A stretch of DNA of 64,000 bases from Caulobacter sp. (GTDB taxonomy: Bacteria > Pseudomonadota > Alphaproteobacteria > Caulobacterales > Caulobacteraceae): assembly GCA_028291265.1 (NCBI GenBank), contig JAQGIK010000143.1, forward strand, positions 62,001-126,000, in the 5' to 3' direction. A program made the translations under genes and the position numbers. Of the stretch, positions 1 through 7,595 are shown one piece after another. Each line of letters begins with the position of its first letter. The first letter of the stretch is position 1. The notes under the pieces were generated by a model. That model did not search any database. It saw only the letters and a list, made by a program, of their open reading frames with translations, and was not told where the DNA came from.

Positions 1-37
1 CCGCCCCCGGCCAAGGCCCGCTCGCCTCATGCGGGCG

Positions 38-607
38 CTAGAAGCCCTTGAGGTCCGGATCCAGCGTCTGGCCCTCTTCCAGCTGCACCCCGAAGCTGTT
101 CAGCATCATGCAGACCTGGGTGTACTGGCCGGCGCTGAACACCACGTCCATGCACTGCTTGTCGCTGAAGTGCCGCTTCAGCGCCGCCCAGGTCGCGTCG
201 CTGACGAAATAGTTGTGGTGCAGCTCGTCGCTGGCCCGGATCAGCGCCGCGTCGGCGTCGCTCCAGCCGGCGTCGGCCCCCTGCTTGATCCGCCCGATCT
301 CGTCGCCGGTCAGCCCGGCCCGCTCGCCGATCGGCACATGCTGCGTCCATTCGTAGCCCGACCTGCACAGGTAGCCGATGCGCAGGATGACGATCTCCCG
401 CTCGCGGGCCGGCAGGTCGTTCTTCTTCGACAGCACATACTCGCCCCAGCCGAGGAACCCCTTCAACGCCGCCGGCGCCCGCGCCAGGGTCCTGAAGATG
501 TTGATCACCGGCCGGCCGCTGCCGATCATCGGGGCCAGCACCGCCCGCTGGTCGTCGTCGAGCTCGGCCTCGGTCAGCGGCGCGATGCGGGAGGCGGTCA
601 GGCGCAT
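38..607 (-). CDS. Carboxymuconolactone decarboxylase (CMD/AhpD-fold) family protein
   Basis: 189 aa, about the usual size of a single-domain CMD protein. The central segment REREIVILRIGYLCRSGYEW is the family signature; Cys81 is followed by Trp87 and His90, the usual Cys-x5-Trp-x2-His spacing. There is only one Cys, not the CxxC pair of AhpD, so a thiol peroxidase role is unlikely. The start is the ATG at 607 with an AGAGGAA ribosome site. It is divergent from the RTX gene across about 150 bp. The family includes true gamma-carboxymuconolactone decarboxylases and many proteins of unknown function; the sequence does not say which. Cytosolic, no signal peptide. Confidence 0.85.
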   Translation of the reverse strand: MRLTASRIAPLTEAELDDDQRAVLAPMIGSGRPVINIFRTLARAPAALKGFLGWGEYVLSKKNDLPAREREIVILRIGYLCRSGYEWTQHVPIGERAGLTGDEIGRIKQGADAGWSDADAALIRASDELHHNYFVSDATWAALKRHFSDKQCMDVVFSAGQYTQVCMMLNSFGVQLEEGQTLDPDLKGF

Positions 608-763
608 GGAGTTTCCTCTTCTCTCGGGCAGACACGATAGCGCGCGCCCTGGTCAGAGGCGACCCGCAGGATTGTCGGGCCGTCGACCCCCGCCGTTCAG
701 CCCGGGTTCAGACTGGCGGTTCCAGCGTCCCAACAGAGTAAGCTTAACCCCGGAGCAACAGCC

Positions 764-2008
764 ATGGCGACCTTCAACGGCACCAACAATCGCGACGTCA
801 TCACGGGCTCGGCCTCGGCCGATGTCATCAACGGCCTTGGCGGCCACGACGACCTGTACGGCGGCGACGGCAACGACATTCTCGACGGCGGGACGGGCGA
901 CGACACCCTGTTCGGCCAGGCCGGCGATGACCGGCTGATCGGCGGTACAGGCTACAACGACCTCTACGGCGGCTCGGGCGCCGACACCTTCGTAATGAGC
1001 GCGCGCGGCGTCGGCCTCAGCGACGATCTCGTCTGGGACTTCACCTTCGACATCGACCGGGTCGACGTTTCGGCCTGGGGTATCAGCGACCTGTCGCAGA
1101 TCCAGGCCCTGTTGTTCATCGACAACGAGAACAGCGCCTACCTGAATGCCTTCTACAACGGCTACGACCACTACCTGACCCTCGACGGCGTGCACCCCGA
1201 CGACCTGATCGCCGCCGACTTCGTCTTCTCCAACGCCGCCGCCAGGACCGAGACCGGCACGGCCTACGCCGACACCCTGTTCGGCAGCCGCTTCAACGAC
1301 GTGCTGAACGGCGGAGCGGGCGACGACATCCTGCTGGGTGGGTTGGGCAACGACCGGCTGACCGGCAGCGCCGGCTATGACGATCTGGTCGGGGGCGCGG
1401 GCGACGATGTCTACATCGTCGAGGCGGCGACCGACTGGGTGTTCGAACTGGCCGGCGAAGGCATCGACCGTATCGAGACGGGCGTGACCCGCACCCTGGA
1501 CGCCAACGTCGAGAACCTCACCTTCACCGGCGCGGCCAACGCCAGCGGCACGGGCAACGCCCTGGCCAACGTCATCCTCGGCAACGCCGGCGGCAATCTG
1601 CTCAAGGGCCTGGGCGGCAACGACACCATCAACGGCGGGGCCGGCGCCGACCGGATCTACGGCGGTCTCGGCGCTGATGGCCAGACCGGCGGCACGGGAG
1701 CGGACCGCTTCGTCTTCCAGTCCCTGAGCGAAAGCACCGTGGCCGCTTCCGACCGCATCGCCGACTTCAACACCCTCGAGGATCTGATCGACGTGACGGC
1801 CATCGACGCCAACACCGCCCTGTCGGGCAACCAGGCCTTCACCTGGGCCGACAGCTTCACCGGCGTGCGCGGCCAGGCGGTGCTGACCTATGATCTGGCC
1901 AGCAACACCTCCACCCTGCTGCTCGACCAGAACGGCGATCGCACGGCGGACTTCCGCCTGCTGCTGACCGGCGAATACGACCGCAACGACAGCGGCTTCC
2001 TGCTCTAG
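764..2008 (+). CDS. RTX-type calcium-binding repeat protein, predicted type I secretion substrate
   Basis: 414 aa. It has no N-terminal signal peptide and starts almost directly with glycine-rich nonapeptides of the GGxGxDxLx type (for example GGDGNDILDGG and GGTGDDTLFG at about residues 28 to 50). A second block lies near residues 175 to 220 and a third near residues 280 to 320. Such repeats bind Ca2+ and fold into a parallel beta-roll after export. The C-terminal 100 residues (from about GADRFVFQSLSESTV) resemble the serralysin-type C-terminal region that carries the uncleaved type I export signal. No protease or lipase domain is visible, so it may be structural or a surface-layer or adhesin-like protein. 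No ABC exporter genes lie in the window. The ribosome site GGAG precedes the ATG at 764. Confidence 0.85.
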   Translation: MATFNGTNNRDVITGSASADVINGLGGHDDLYGGDGNDILDGGTGDDTLFGQAGDDRLIGGTGYNDLYGGSGADTFVMSARGVGLSDDLVWDFTFDIDRVDVSAWGISDLSQIQALLFIDNENSAYLNAFYNGYDHYLTLDGVHPDDLIAADFVFSNAAARTETGTAYADTLFGSRFNDVLNGGAGDDILLGGLGNDRLTGSAGYDDLVGGAGDDVYIVEAATDWVFELAGEGIDRIETGVTRTLDANVENLTFTGAANASGTGNALANVILGNAGGNLLKGLGGNDTINGGAGADRIYGGLGADGQTGGTGADRFVFQSLSESTVAASDRIADFNTLEDLIDVTAIDANTALSGNQAFTWADSFTGVRGQAVLTYDLASNTSTLLLDQNGDRTADFRLLLTGEYDRNDSGFLL

Positions 2009-2025
2009 GGACGTCGGCCGGCGGC

Positions 2026-3246
2026 CTAGACGGGCAGGCCGCCGGTCAACACCGCCTCGGCGAACCCGCAGTGCATGGCGATGCCGCGCGCCATCACCTG
2101 CTCGTCAAGCGTCATGCGGTTCGAATGCAGGGCGCAGCAGGCGCGGTAGTCGCCGCCGACCCCGACCGGCGCGGCCCCCAGAAACGCCATGGCTCCCGGC
2201 GCCTTCTGCAGGACGTACGAGAAATCCTCGGCCCCCATCATCGGGTTGTCCATCGTGTGCCAGGCGCTGTCGCCGTACAGGGCCTTGGCCGTCTGTTCGG
2301 CCAGCTTGACCGCGGCGCTGGAGTTGACCGTCACCGGGAAGCCCAGTTCGATCTCGACTTCGGCCCGGCAGCCGTGGGCGGCGGCGACATGCTCGGCCAC
2401 CTGCCGCACGCCGGCCCGCACCAGTTCGCGCGAGCGCTCCGACAGGGTGCGGAAGGTGCCGCGCATCAGGGCGTATTCGGGGATGATGTTGTAGGTCGTG
2501 CCGGCGTCGATATGGGCGATGGTCAGCACGGCCGGATCGAACACCGACACCCGCCGGGTGATGAAGCTCTGCAGCGCCGTGACGATCTCGCAGGCGACCG
2601 GGATCGGATCGATGGCGTCCTGCGGCATCGAGGCGTGGCCGCCGGCCCCCCAGACCTTGATGCGGATGGAATCCGAAGAGGCCAGCAGCGCGCCCGACCG
2701 GCTGGCGAAGGTCCCCGTCGGCATGTTGGGCGAGATGTGCAGGGCGAAGGCCGCGTCCGGCAGCGGATCGATCAGCCCGTCCTCGAGCATGAAGCGGGCC
2801 CCGTGGTGGCCCTCCTCGCCCGGCTGGAACATGAACATCACCGTCCCCGGCAGCTTTTCGCGCCGGGCGCACAGGGCCCGCGCCGCCCCGGCCAGCATGG
2901 CCACATGGGTGTCGTGGCCGCAGGCGTGCATCGCGCCCGCAATGCCGCTCGAGAAGTCGAGCCCGGTGTCCTCGGTCAGCGGCAGGGCGTCCATGTCGCC
3001 GCGCAGCAGCACCGTCCGGCCGTTGCCGCCGCCGCGCAGGATGGCCAGAACCCCGGTCGTCGACGGCCCCTGGCGGATCTCCAGCGGCAGGCCTTCCAGC
3101 GCCTTGAGCACCTTCTCGGTGGTCCTGGGCAGATGCAGCCCCAGCTCCGGCTCGCGGTGGATGGCGCGCCGCAGCTCGATGGCGTCATGCAGCCCCGCAT
3201 CGCCGGCGGCGGTCCAGGCGTCGGCGTCGATGGCGAGGGTGTCCAT
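2026..3246 (-). CDS. M20 family metallo-amidohydrolase (hippurate/N-acyl amino acid hydrolase type)
   Basis: 406 aa. Motifs of the M20D amidohydrolases are clear: RGDMDALPLTEDTG, then ACGHDTHVAM (metal His/Asp) and QPGEEGHHGA (catalytic and metal-binding Glu pair), followed by the lid domain and a C-terminal metal-binding His. The family removes acyl or aryl groups from N-acyl amino acids (hippurate, IAA-amino acids, N-acetyl amino acids); the substrate here is not known. The reading frame stays open upstream to 3408, but the ATG at 3246 (MDTLAIDADAW) is chosen because the extra upstream residues are low-complexity and run into an intergenic inverted repeat. Its 3' end faces the RTX gene with a 17-bp gap. 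Confidence 0.9.
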   Translation of the reverse strand: MDTLAIDADAWTAAGDAGLHDAIELRRAIHREPELGLHLPRTTEKVLKALEGLPLEIRQGPSTTGVLAILRGGGNGRTVLLRGDMDALPLTEDTGLDFSSGIAGAMHACGHDTHVAMLAGAARALCARREKLPGTVMFMFQPGEEGHHGARFMLEDGLIDPLPDAAFALHISPNMPTGTFASRSGALLASSDSIRIKVWGAGGHASMPQDAIDPIPVACEIVTALQSFITRRVSVFDPAVLTIAHIDAGTTYNIIPEYALMRGTFRTLSERSRELVRAGVRQVAEHVAAAHGCRAEVEIELGFPVTVNSSAAVKLAEQTAKALYGDSAWHTMDNPMMGAEDFSYVLQKAPGAMAFLGAAPVGVGGDYRACCALHSNRMTLDEQVMARGIAMHCGFAEAVLTGGLPV

Positions 3247-3321
3247 GGGAGGCTCCGAATGTTCGGGCCGGAGGTTAGGCTGCGCGGCGGCTGCAAGCCA
3301 ACCCCCTCCGCCCAACCCACA

Positions 3322-3462
3322 CACCGTCACCCCAAGACTTGTTCTTGGGGCCCAGTTGTCCGCTTCGGCGAATGGCGGGGTGGAGGCGCGGCCGCGCCTC
3401 CACGGCAAGGGCTAGCGGCGGCCGAACCGTGGGCCCCAAGAACAAGTCTTGGGGTGACGGTG
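3322..3462. repeat. Intergenic inverted-repeat module 1 (33-bp arms)
   Basis: The 33 bases at 3322-3354 are a perfect reverse complement of 3430-3462. Each arm contains its own near-palindrome built on CCCCAAGACTTGTTCTTGGGG-like bases (CCCCAAGAC / TTCTTGGGG). Between the arms, 3381-3402 is a perfect 22-bp palindrome (GGAGGCGCGG / CCGCGCCTCC core). It lies upstream of the M20 gene and downstream of the PagL-like gene. A long cruciform or RNA hairpin is possible. Confidence 0.9.
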
Positions 3463-3488
3463 CGAAAAATGGAAACGGCGGTGATGCT

Positions 3489-4025
3489 TTAGAACTTCCG
3501 GATCAGCCGCACCGAGACCACGTCCAGCCCCGGGTTCTGGTCGCCCGCCAGGCCGGCGTGGCTCATGTGGAAATAGGCCAGCTCGCCCGACCAGTCGTCG
3601 TTCAGGTTGACGCCCGCCGCCGCTTCCGAGGCGATCAGCACCCGCGACCCGAAATAGATCCGGTCCGGCTCCTTCTGCACATCGCCGCCCGGGCCGTCAT
3701 GGACGCCCAGGCCGACGCTCAGCTGGGCGTAGACCTTCTTGTCGCCCCAGAACCGCCGCTGGATGCCGCCGGCCGCGAAGTTGGTCCCGCCGTCGCTGTT
3801 GACCGAGCCCATCGCCCACAGCCGCCAGACGCCCAGTCCGCGATCCACGCCCAGCGGGTTGGACCGATAGTGGATCTCCAGGTTCTGGCCGCTCTCGAAG
3901 CAGCACTCCTGCTTCCACAGGTCGACGTCATGGGCCCCGATGCCGACCCCGACCTCGCCGGCGCTCGCGGCCCCCGCCAGTCCCAGACCCAGGGCGAACG
4001 CCGCCCCGACAAACACCGCACGCAT
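3489..4025 (-). CDS. Acyloxyacyl hydrolase / PagL-like outer-membrane beta-barrel
   Basis: 178 aa with a signal peptide (MRAVFVGAAFALGLGLAGAA, cleavage after ASA at about residue 22). The remainder alternates polar and hydrophobic residues and ends in Phe (RLIRKF), as expected for a small outer-membrane barrel. Near the C terminus, YFHMSHAGLAG followed by QNPGLD matches the His-x-Ser and NPG region of PagL lipid A 3-O-deacylases. In PagL the His and Ser of this motif with a later Glu make the active site; a clear equivalent Glu is not obvious here, since Asp follows NPGL. A lipid A deacylase role is therefore likely by family but not certain. Transcribed alone, away from the dehydratase gene. 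Confidence 0.7.
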   Translation of the reverse strand: MRAVFVGAAFALGLGLAGAASAGEVGVGIGAHDVDLWKQECCFESGQNLEIHYRSNPLGVDRGLGVWRLWAMGSVNSDGGTNFAAGGIQRRFWGDKKVYAQLSVGLGVHDGPGGDVQKEPDRIYFGSRVLIASEAAAGVNLNDDWSGELAYFHMSHAGLAGDQNPGLDVVSVRLIRKF

Positions 4026-4121
4026 GGCCTACCCCCAAACAGGATCGATAGACCGGTCTTACGGGCTTTGAGGACTCGGCGCAAAGGGCTAGTCAGGGGC
4101 GCGCCGAACCGCCGCTGCGTC

Positions 4122-4222
4122 CTTCGACACGCCTGCCAGGGCAGGCTGCTCAGGATGACTGGCAGGGGTGGATCACAAACAGTAGTCATGCTGAGCAGCG
4201 CCCCCGAGGGCGCGTGTCGAAG
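4122..4222. repeat. Intergenic inverted-repeat module 2 with covarying stems
   Basis: Two 38-base units in opposite orientation, 4122-4159 and 4185-4222. Read in the same sense, both begin CTTCGACACG and end GCTGCTCAG followed by G or C and ATGAC. The middle is different but pairs with itself in each: CCTGCC with GGCAGG in the left unit, CGCCC with GGGCG in the right one. The right unit ends 22 bp before the ATG of the PLP dehydratase, so it sits in that gene's leader. Confidence 0.85.
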
Positions 4223-4244
4223 CACGCACGGAGCCGCCCCCCCC

Positions 4245-5222
4245 ATGACCGTCACCTTCGCCGACATCGAAGCCGCCGCCCGCGCCATCGAGGGCCTGGC
4301 CGTGGCGACCCCGGTCGTCGAAAGCCCGGCCCTCAACGATCGCTTGGGCGGCCGCGTCCTGCTCAAGCCCGAGACCCTGCAGCGCGGCGGCGCCTTCAAG
4401 TTCCGCGGGGCCATGAACAAGCTGTCCAAACTCAGTGACCAACAGCGCCAGCGCGGCGTCGTCGCCTGCTCCAGCGGCAACCACGCCCAGGGCGTGGCCC
4501 TGGCCGCCCGCATGGTCGGCGCCCCGGCCGTCGTCGTCATGCCGCAGGACGCGCCGGCCATGAAGATCGCCAACACCCGCGACTACGGGGCCGAGGTCAT
4601 CCTCTACGACCGCTACACCGACAACCGCGAGGCGATCACCGAAGGCGTCGCCGCCGACCGCGGCATGACCATCGTCTGGCCCTTCGACGACTACGACATC
4701 GTCGCCGGCCAGGGCACGGTCGGCCTCGAGCTGGAGGCCCAGGCCCGCGGCCTCGGCGCCCGCCTCGACCTCGCCCTCACGCCCGTCGGCGGCGGCGGCC
4801 TGGCGGCCGGCGTCTCCACCGCCATCAAGCATCTCTCGCCTTCGACCGAGGTCTACGGCGTCGAACCGGCCGCCTTCGACGACACCGCCCGCAGCTTCGC
4901 CACCGGCGAGCGCCAGTCGATCGATCCCGCCGCCCGCTCGATCTGCGACGCCCTGCTGTCACCGGCCCCGGGCCGCCTGACCCTGCCGCTCAACATGGCC
5001 AACCTGTCGGGCGTCCTCACCGTCACCGACGCAGAGGTCGCCGAGGCCATGCGCTTCGCCTTCACCTGGCTGAAGCTGGTCGTCGAGCCGGGCGGCTGCG
5101 TCGCCCTGGCGGCGCTGCTGGCCGGGAAGGTCAAGCTGGAGGGCCGGACGGCGGGGGTCGTTCTGTCGGGCGGCAATGTCGATCCGGACCTGTTCGCGCA
5201 GGTGCTGGCGGGCGAAATCTAG
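4245..5222 (+). CDS. PLP-dependent threonine/serine or hydroxyaspartate dehydratase (fold type II)
   Basis: 325 aa, single catalytic domain with no C-terminal regulatory ACT domain, so of the catabolic or BhcB-like type rather than biosynthetic IlvA. The PLP lysine is in GGAFKFRGAMN (about residue 52); SSGNHAQGVA and the phosphate-binding GGGGLAAG loop are both present. Family members dehydrate L-threonine, L-serine or 3-hydroxyaspartate. The start at 4245 (MTVTFADIEAAARAIEG) begins at the usual family N terminus although the frame is open far upstream. The next gene is a DSD1-type aldolase; in the beta-hydroxyaspartate cycle a dehydratase of this family (BhcB) and an aldolase of that family (BhcC) work together. 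That link is an inference from the neighbourhood. Confidence 0.88.
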   Translation: MTVTFADIEAAARAIEGLAVATPVVESPALNDRLGGRVLLKPETLQRGGAFKFRGAMNKLSKLSDQQRQRGVVACSSGNHAQGVALAARMVGAPAVVVMPQDAPAMKIANTRDYGAEVILYDRYTDNREAITEGVAADRGMTIVWPFDDYDIVAGQGTVGLELEAQARGLGARLDLALTPVGGGGLAAGVSTAIKHLSPSTEVYGVEPAAFDDTARSFATGERQSIDPAARSICDALLSPAPGRLTLPLNMANLSGVLTVTDAEVAEAMRFAFTWLKLVVEPGGCVALAALLAGKVKLEGRTAGVVLSGGNVDPDLFAQVLAGEI

Positions 5223-5233
5223 CCGCGAGCGGT

Positions 5234-5392
5234 CCCTTCTCCCCTCGTGGGAGAAGGCGCCCCCGAAGGGGGCGGATGAGGGGGCGTACCGGCCGCCGCT
5301 ACAGCCCGGCCTGACCACCTCTGCGCAGCCGACAAACCTATCGACCCCTCATCCGGCGCTTCGCGCCACCTTCTCCCACAAGGGGAGAAGGG
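5234..5392. repeat. Intergenic inverted-repeat module 3 with covarying stems
   Basis: Two units in opposite orientation, 5234-5284 and 5345-5392. In the same sense each reads CCCTTCTCCCCT, C or T, GTGGGAGAAGG, then a short hairpin, then GGATGAGGGG. The hairpin is CCCCC-GAA-GGGGG in the left unit and GGCGC-GAA-GCGCC in the right one, so the pairing is kept while the bases differ. The pair fills most of the gap between the PLP dehydratase and the aldolase gene. Confidence 0.88.
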
Positions 5393-5465
5393 CGCCCCGA
5401 GGCGAACTCACGGAAAGTCGCGCCCAGAGCTTCCCAACCTGGGCGCCAACCCTCAGGATTGCGCC

Positions 5466-6644
5466 ATGTTCACCACCTTCACCCCCTTCCAGACCCCCGC
5501 CCTGGTCATCGACCTCGCCGCCCTGGAGTCCAACCTCGCCACCATGCAGGCCCTCTGCGACGCCGTCGGCCTTCGCCTGCGCGCCCACGGCAAGACCCAC
5601 AAATGCACGGCCCTGGCCTGGCGCCAGATGGAGCACGGGGCCGCCGGCCTCTGCGCCCAGACCGTCGGCGAGGCCGAGGCCTTCATCGCCGGGGGCATCG
5701 CCGACGTCCTGATCACCGCCCCGGCCCCCGCCTGGGCCGCCCCGCGCATCGCCGCCCTGGCCGGCAAGGGGGCCCGCATCGGCGCCGTCGCCGACCACGC
5801 CGAACAGATCGCCTGGCTCGGCGCCGCCGCCCGCGCTGCCGACGGGGTCATCGATCTCGTCGTCGACGTCGACCCCGGCACCCACCGCACCGGCGCCCAT
5901 CCGGACCAGGTCGTCGCCCTGGCCAGACTCGCCGATGACACCGAAGGCCTGCGCTTCGCCGGCATCCAGGCCTACGCCGGCCACATCCAGCACATCGGCC
6001 CGGCCGCCGACCGGAAAGCCGCCTACGACGCCGTCATCGCCCGCACGGCGGCCGTCCGCGACGCCCTGATCGCCGCCGGCCTGCCGCCGCCCGTCGTCAC
6101 CGGCGGCGGCACCGGCACCCACGCCTTCGACCTGAAGAGCGGCGTCTTCACCGAACTGCAGGCCGGCAGCTACGCGGTCATGGACGCCGAATACGAGGTC
6201 TGCGAGGCGCCCGGCGGTGAAGGCTGGTCCTTCAAACAGGCGATGTTCCTCGCCTCGACCGTCGTCTCGGCCAACCACAAGAGCCACGTCACCGTCGACG
6301 CCGGCTTCAAGGCCCTGAGCAGCGACGGCCCGCCGGCTAAAGTGGCCTGGGGCGCCGCCGCCGGGGCGTTGTGGCGTCCCATGGGCGACGAGCACGGCAT
6401 GGTCCTGCATCCCTCGGCCATCCCCCTCCTCAAGGGCGGCGATTTCGTCACCGCCGTCGAAGCCCTCGACGCCGACGAGGCCCAGCCCTGGCGCAACGAC
6501 GCCCCGCGCCTCGGCGACACCGTCTGGCTGCAGCCCGGCCACTGCGATCCGACCATCAATCTGCATGACGCCTTGATTGTCGTGGCGGAAGACGGGTCAT
6601 GGGAACGCTGGGCCGTGGACGCGCGACGCGTGACTGCGGCCTGA
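5466..6644 (+). CDS. DSD1-family PLP enzyme (D-threonine aldolase / 3-hydroxyaspartate aldolase type)
   Basis: 392 aa. The N-terminal alanine-racemase-like barrel begins with TPALVIDLAALESN and has the PLP lysine in LRAHGKTHKCTALA (about residue 45). GGGTGTHAFD is in the phosphate-binding region. The C-terminal D-Ser-dehydratase-like domain ends with LQPGHCDPTINLHDALIVV, whose His and Cys/Asp are the expected divalent metal ligands. The family cleaves beta-hydroxy amino acids to glycine plus an aldehyde, or D-Ser/D-Thr. The PGHCDPT form is, as far as I recall, typical of 3-hydroxy-D-aspartate aldolase-like members. It follows the PLP dehydratase in the same orientation after a repeat-filled gap, which supports a joint hydroxyaspartate or glyoxylate role. 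Confidence 0.85.
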   Translation: MFTTFTPFQTPALVIDLAALESNLATMQALCDAVGLRLRAHGKTHKCTALAWRQMEHGAAGLCAQTVGEAEAFIAGGIADVLITAPAPAWAAPRIAALAGKGARIGAVADHAEQIAWLGAAARAADGVIDLVVDVDPGTHRTGAHPDQVVALARLADDTEGLRFAGIQAYAGHIQHIGPAADRKAAYDAVIARTAAVRDALIAAGLPPPVVTGGGTGTHAFDLKSGVFTELQAGSYAVMDAEYEVCEAPGGEGWSFKQAMFLASTVVSANHKSHVTVDAGFKALSSDGPPAKVAWGAAAGALWRPMGDEHGMVLHPSAIPLLKGGDFVTAVEALDADEAQPWRNDAPRLGDTVWLQPGHCDPTINLHDALIVVAEDGSWERWAVDARRVTAA

Positions 6645-6667
6645 GCGGAACAAGGACCCCCCTCCCT

Positions 6668-6801
6668 GCTACCGCTCATCCCGGCGAATGCCGGGACCCA
6701 GATTCAGCCCCGGGCCGCCCGCCAGTCAGGGCACGGGACCAATCACCCACCGTAAGGTGGGTTTCATCTGGGTCCCGGCATTCGCCGGGATGAGCGGTAG
6801 C
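6668..6801. repeat. Intergenic inverted-repeat module 4 (perfect 36-bp arms)
   Basis: The 36 bases 6668-6703 are an exact reverse complement of 6766-6801. Each arm holds a hairpin TCCCGGC-GAAT-GCCGGGA. In the centre, 6746-6761 is a third hairpin CCCACC-GTAA-GGTGGG. The module lies between the aldolase gene and the SDR gene and ends 29 bp before the SDR start codon, so transcripts of the SDR operon may carry part of it. Confidence 0.92.
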
Positions 6802-6830
6802 GGAGAGGAGGGCATAGCGGAGGGAAGACC

Positions 6831-7571
6831 ATGGATCTCGATTTCACCGGCAAGCGCGTGTTGGTCGTGGGCGGCACGAGCGGCATCGGCAACGGCATCG
6901 CCCACGGCTTCCGCGCTCGCGGCGCGAAGGTGGCGGTCTGGGGCACCCGCCCGAAGGACGACTATCGCGTCGAAGACGGCTCCGACCTCACCGATCTGAC
7001 TTTCCACCAGGTCGACGCCTCCGACTCCGCCGCCGTCGAAGCCGCCCCCTCGCCCTTCCCCCAAGATGGAGGGGGCCTCGACGTCCTCGTCCTCGCCCAG
7101 GGCACCGTCCTCTACCGCAAGGGCGAATTCGCCATGGACGGCTTCCGCAAGGTGGTCGGGGTCAACCTCGACTCCCTCATGGCCTGTTCGATGCGCTTCC
7201 TCGACGACCTGAAATCGAGCGGCGGCAACATCGTCACCATCAGCTCGACCGCCGCCTTCCACGCCACCCGCGGCAACCCGGCCTACAACGCCTCCAAGGC
7301 CGGCGCCGTGGCCCTGACCCGCACCCTGGGCCAGGCCTGGGCGACCGACGGCGTGCGCGTCAACGGCGTCGCACCTGGCCTCGTCGACACCAAGCTGACC
7401 AAGGTCACTACCGACAATCCCGAACGCCTGGCCGGCGCCCTGCGCGGCATCCCGCTCAACCGCCTCGGCACGCCGGAAGACATGGCCGGCGCCGTCCTCT
7501 TCCTGGCCTCCCCCCTGGCCGGCTACATCACCGGCCAGACCCTGATCGTCGATGGCGGCCTGACGCTGTAG
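6831..7571 (+). CDS. SDR family NAD(P)-dependent oxidoreductase
   Basis: 246 aa, classical short-chain dehydrogenase length. The nucleotide-binding motif GGTSGIGNG is at about residues 13 to 21. The catalytic Ser is in ISSTAAF and the Tyr-x3-Lys is in PAYNASKAGAV (about residues 150 to 160). The C-terminal YITGQTLIVDGGLTL is typical of FabG-like members. The ribosome site GGAGGG lies before the ATG. It is the first gene of a run of four (SDR, D-2-hydroxyacid dehydrogenase, small membrane protein, CoA-transferase), of which the last three overlap or abut. Substrate unknown; oxidation or reduction of a hydroxy-acyl intermediate is a reasonable guess. Confidence 0.9.
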   Translation: MDLDFTGKRVLVVGGTSGIGNGIAHGFRARGAKVAVWGTRPKDDYRVEDGSDLTDLTFHQVDASDSAAVEAAPSPFPQDGGGLDVLVLAQGTVLYRKGEFAMDGFRKVVGVNLDSLMACSMRFLDDLKSSGGNIVTISSTAAFHATRGNPAYNASKAGAVALTRTLGQAWATDGVRVNGVAPGLVDTKLTKVTTDNPERLAGALRGIPLNRLGTPEDMAGAVLFLASPLAGYITGQTLIVDGGLTL

Positions 7572-7595
7572 GCTCGGCGAATCTCCGGAGGCCCC

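Noticed and set aside
764-2008. Type I secretion operon with the RTX protein
   Set aside because: No ABC transporter, membrane fusion protein or TolC-like gene lies beside it; the exporter must be elsewhere.
3339-4244. In-frame upstream extension of the PLP dehydratase (about 300 extra codons)
   Set aside because: It crosses an inverted repeat, lies antisense to the PagL-like gene and has no domain; the family N terminus starts at 4245.
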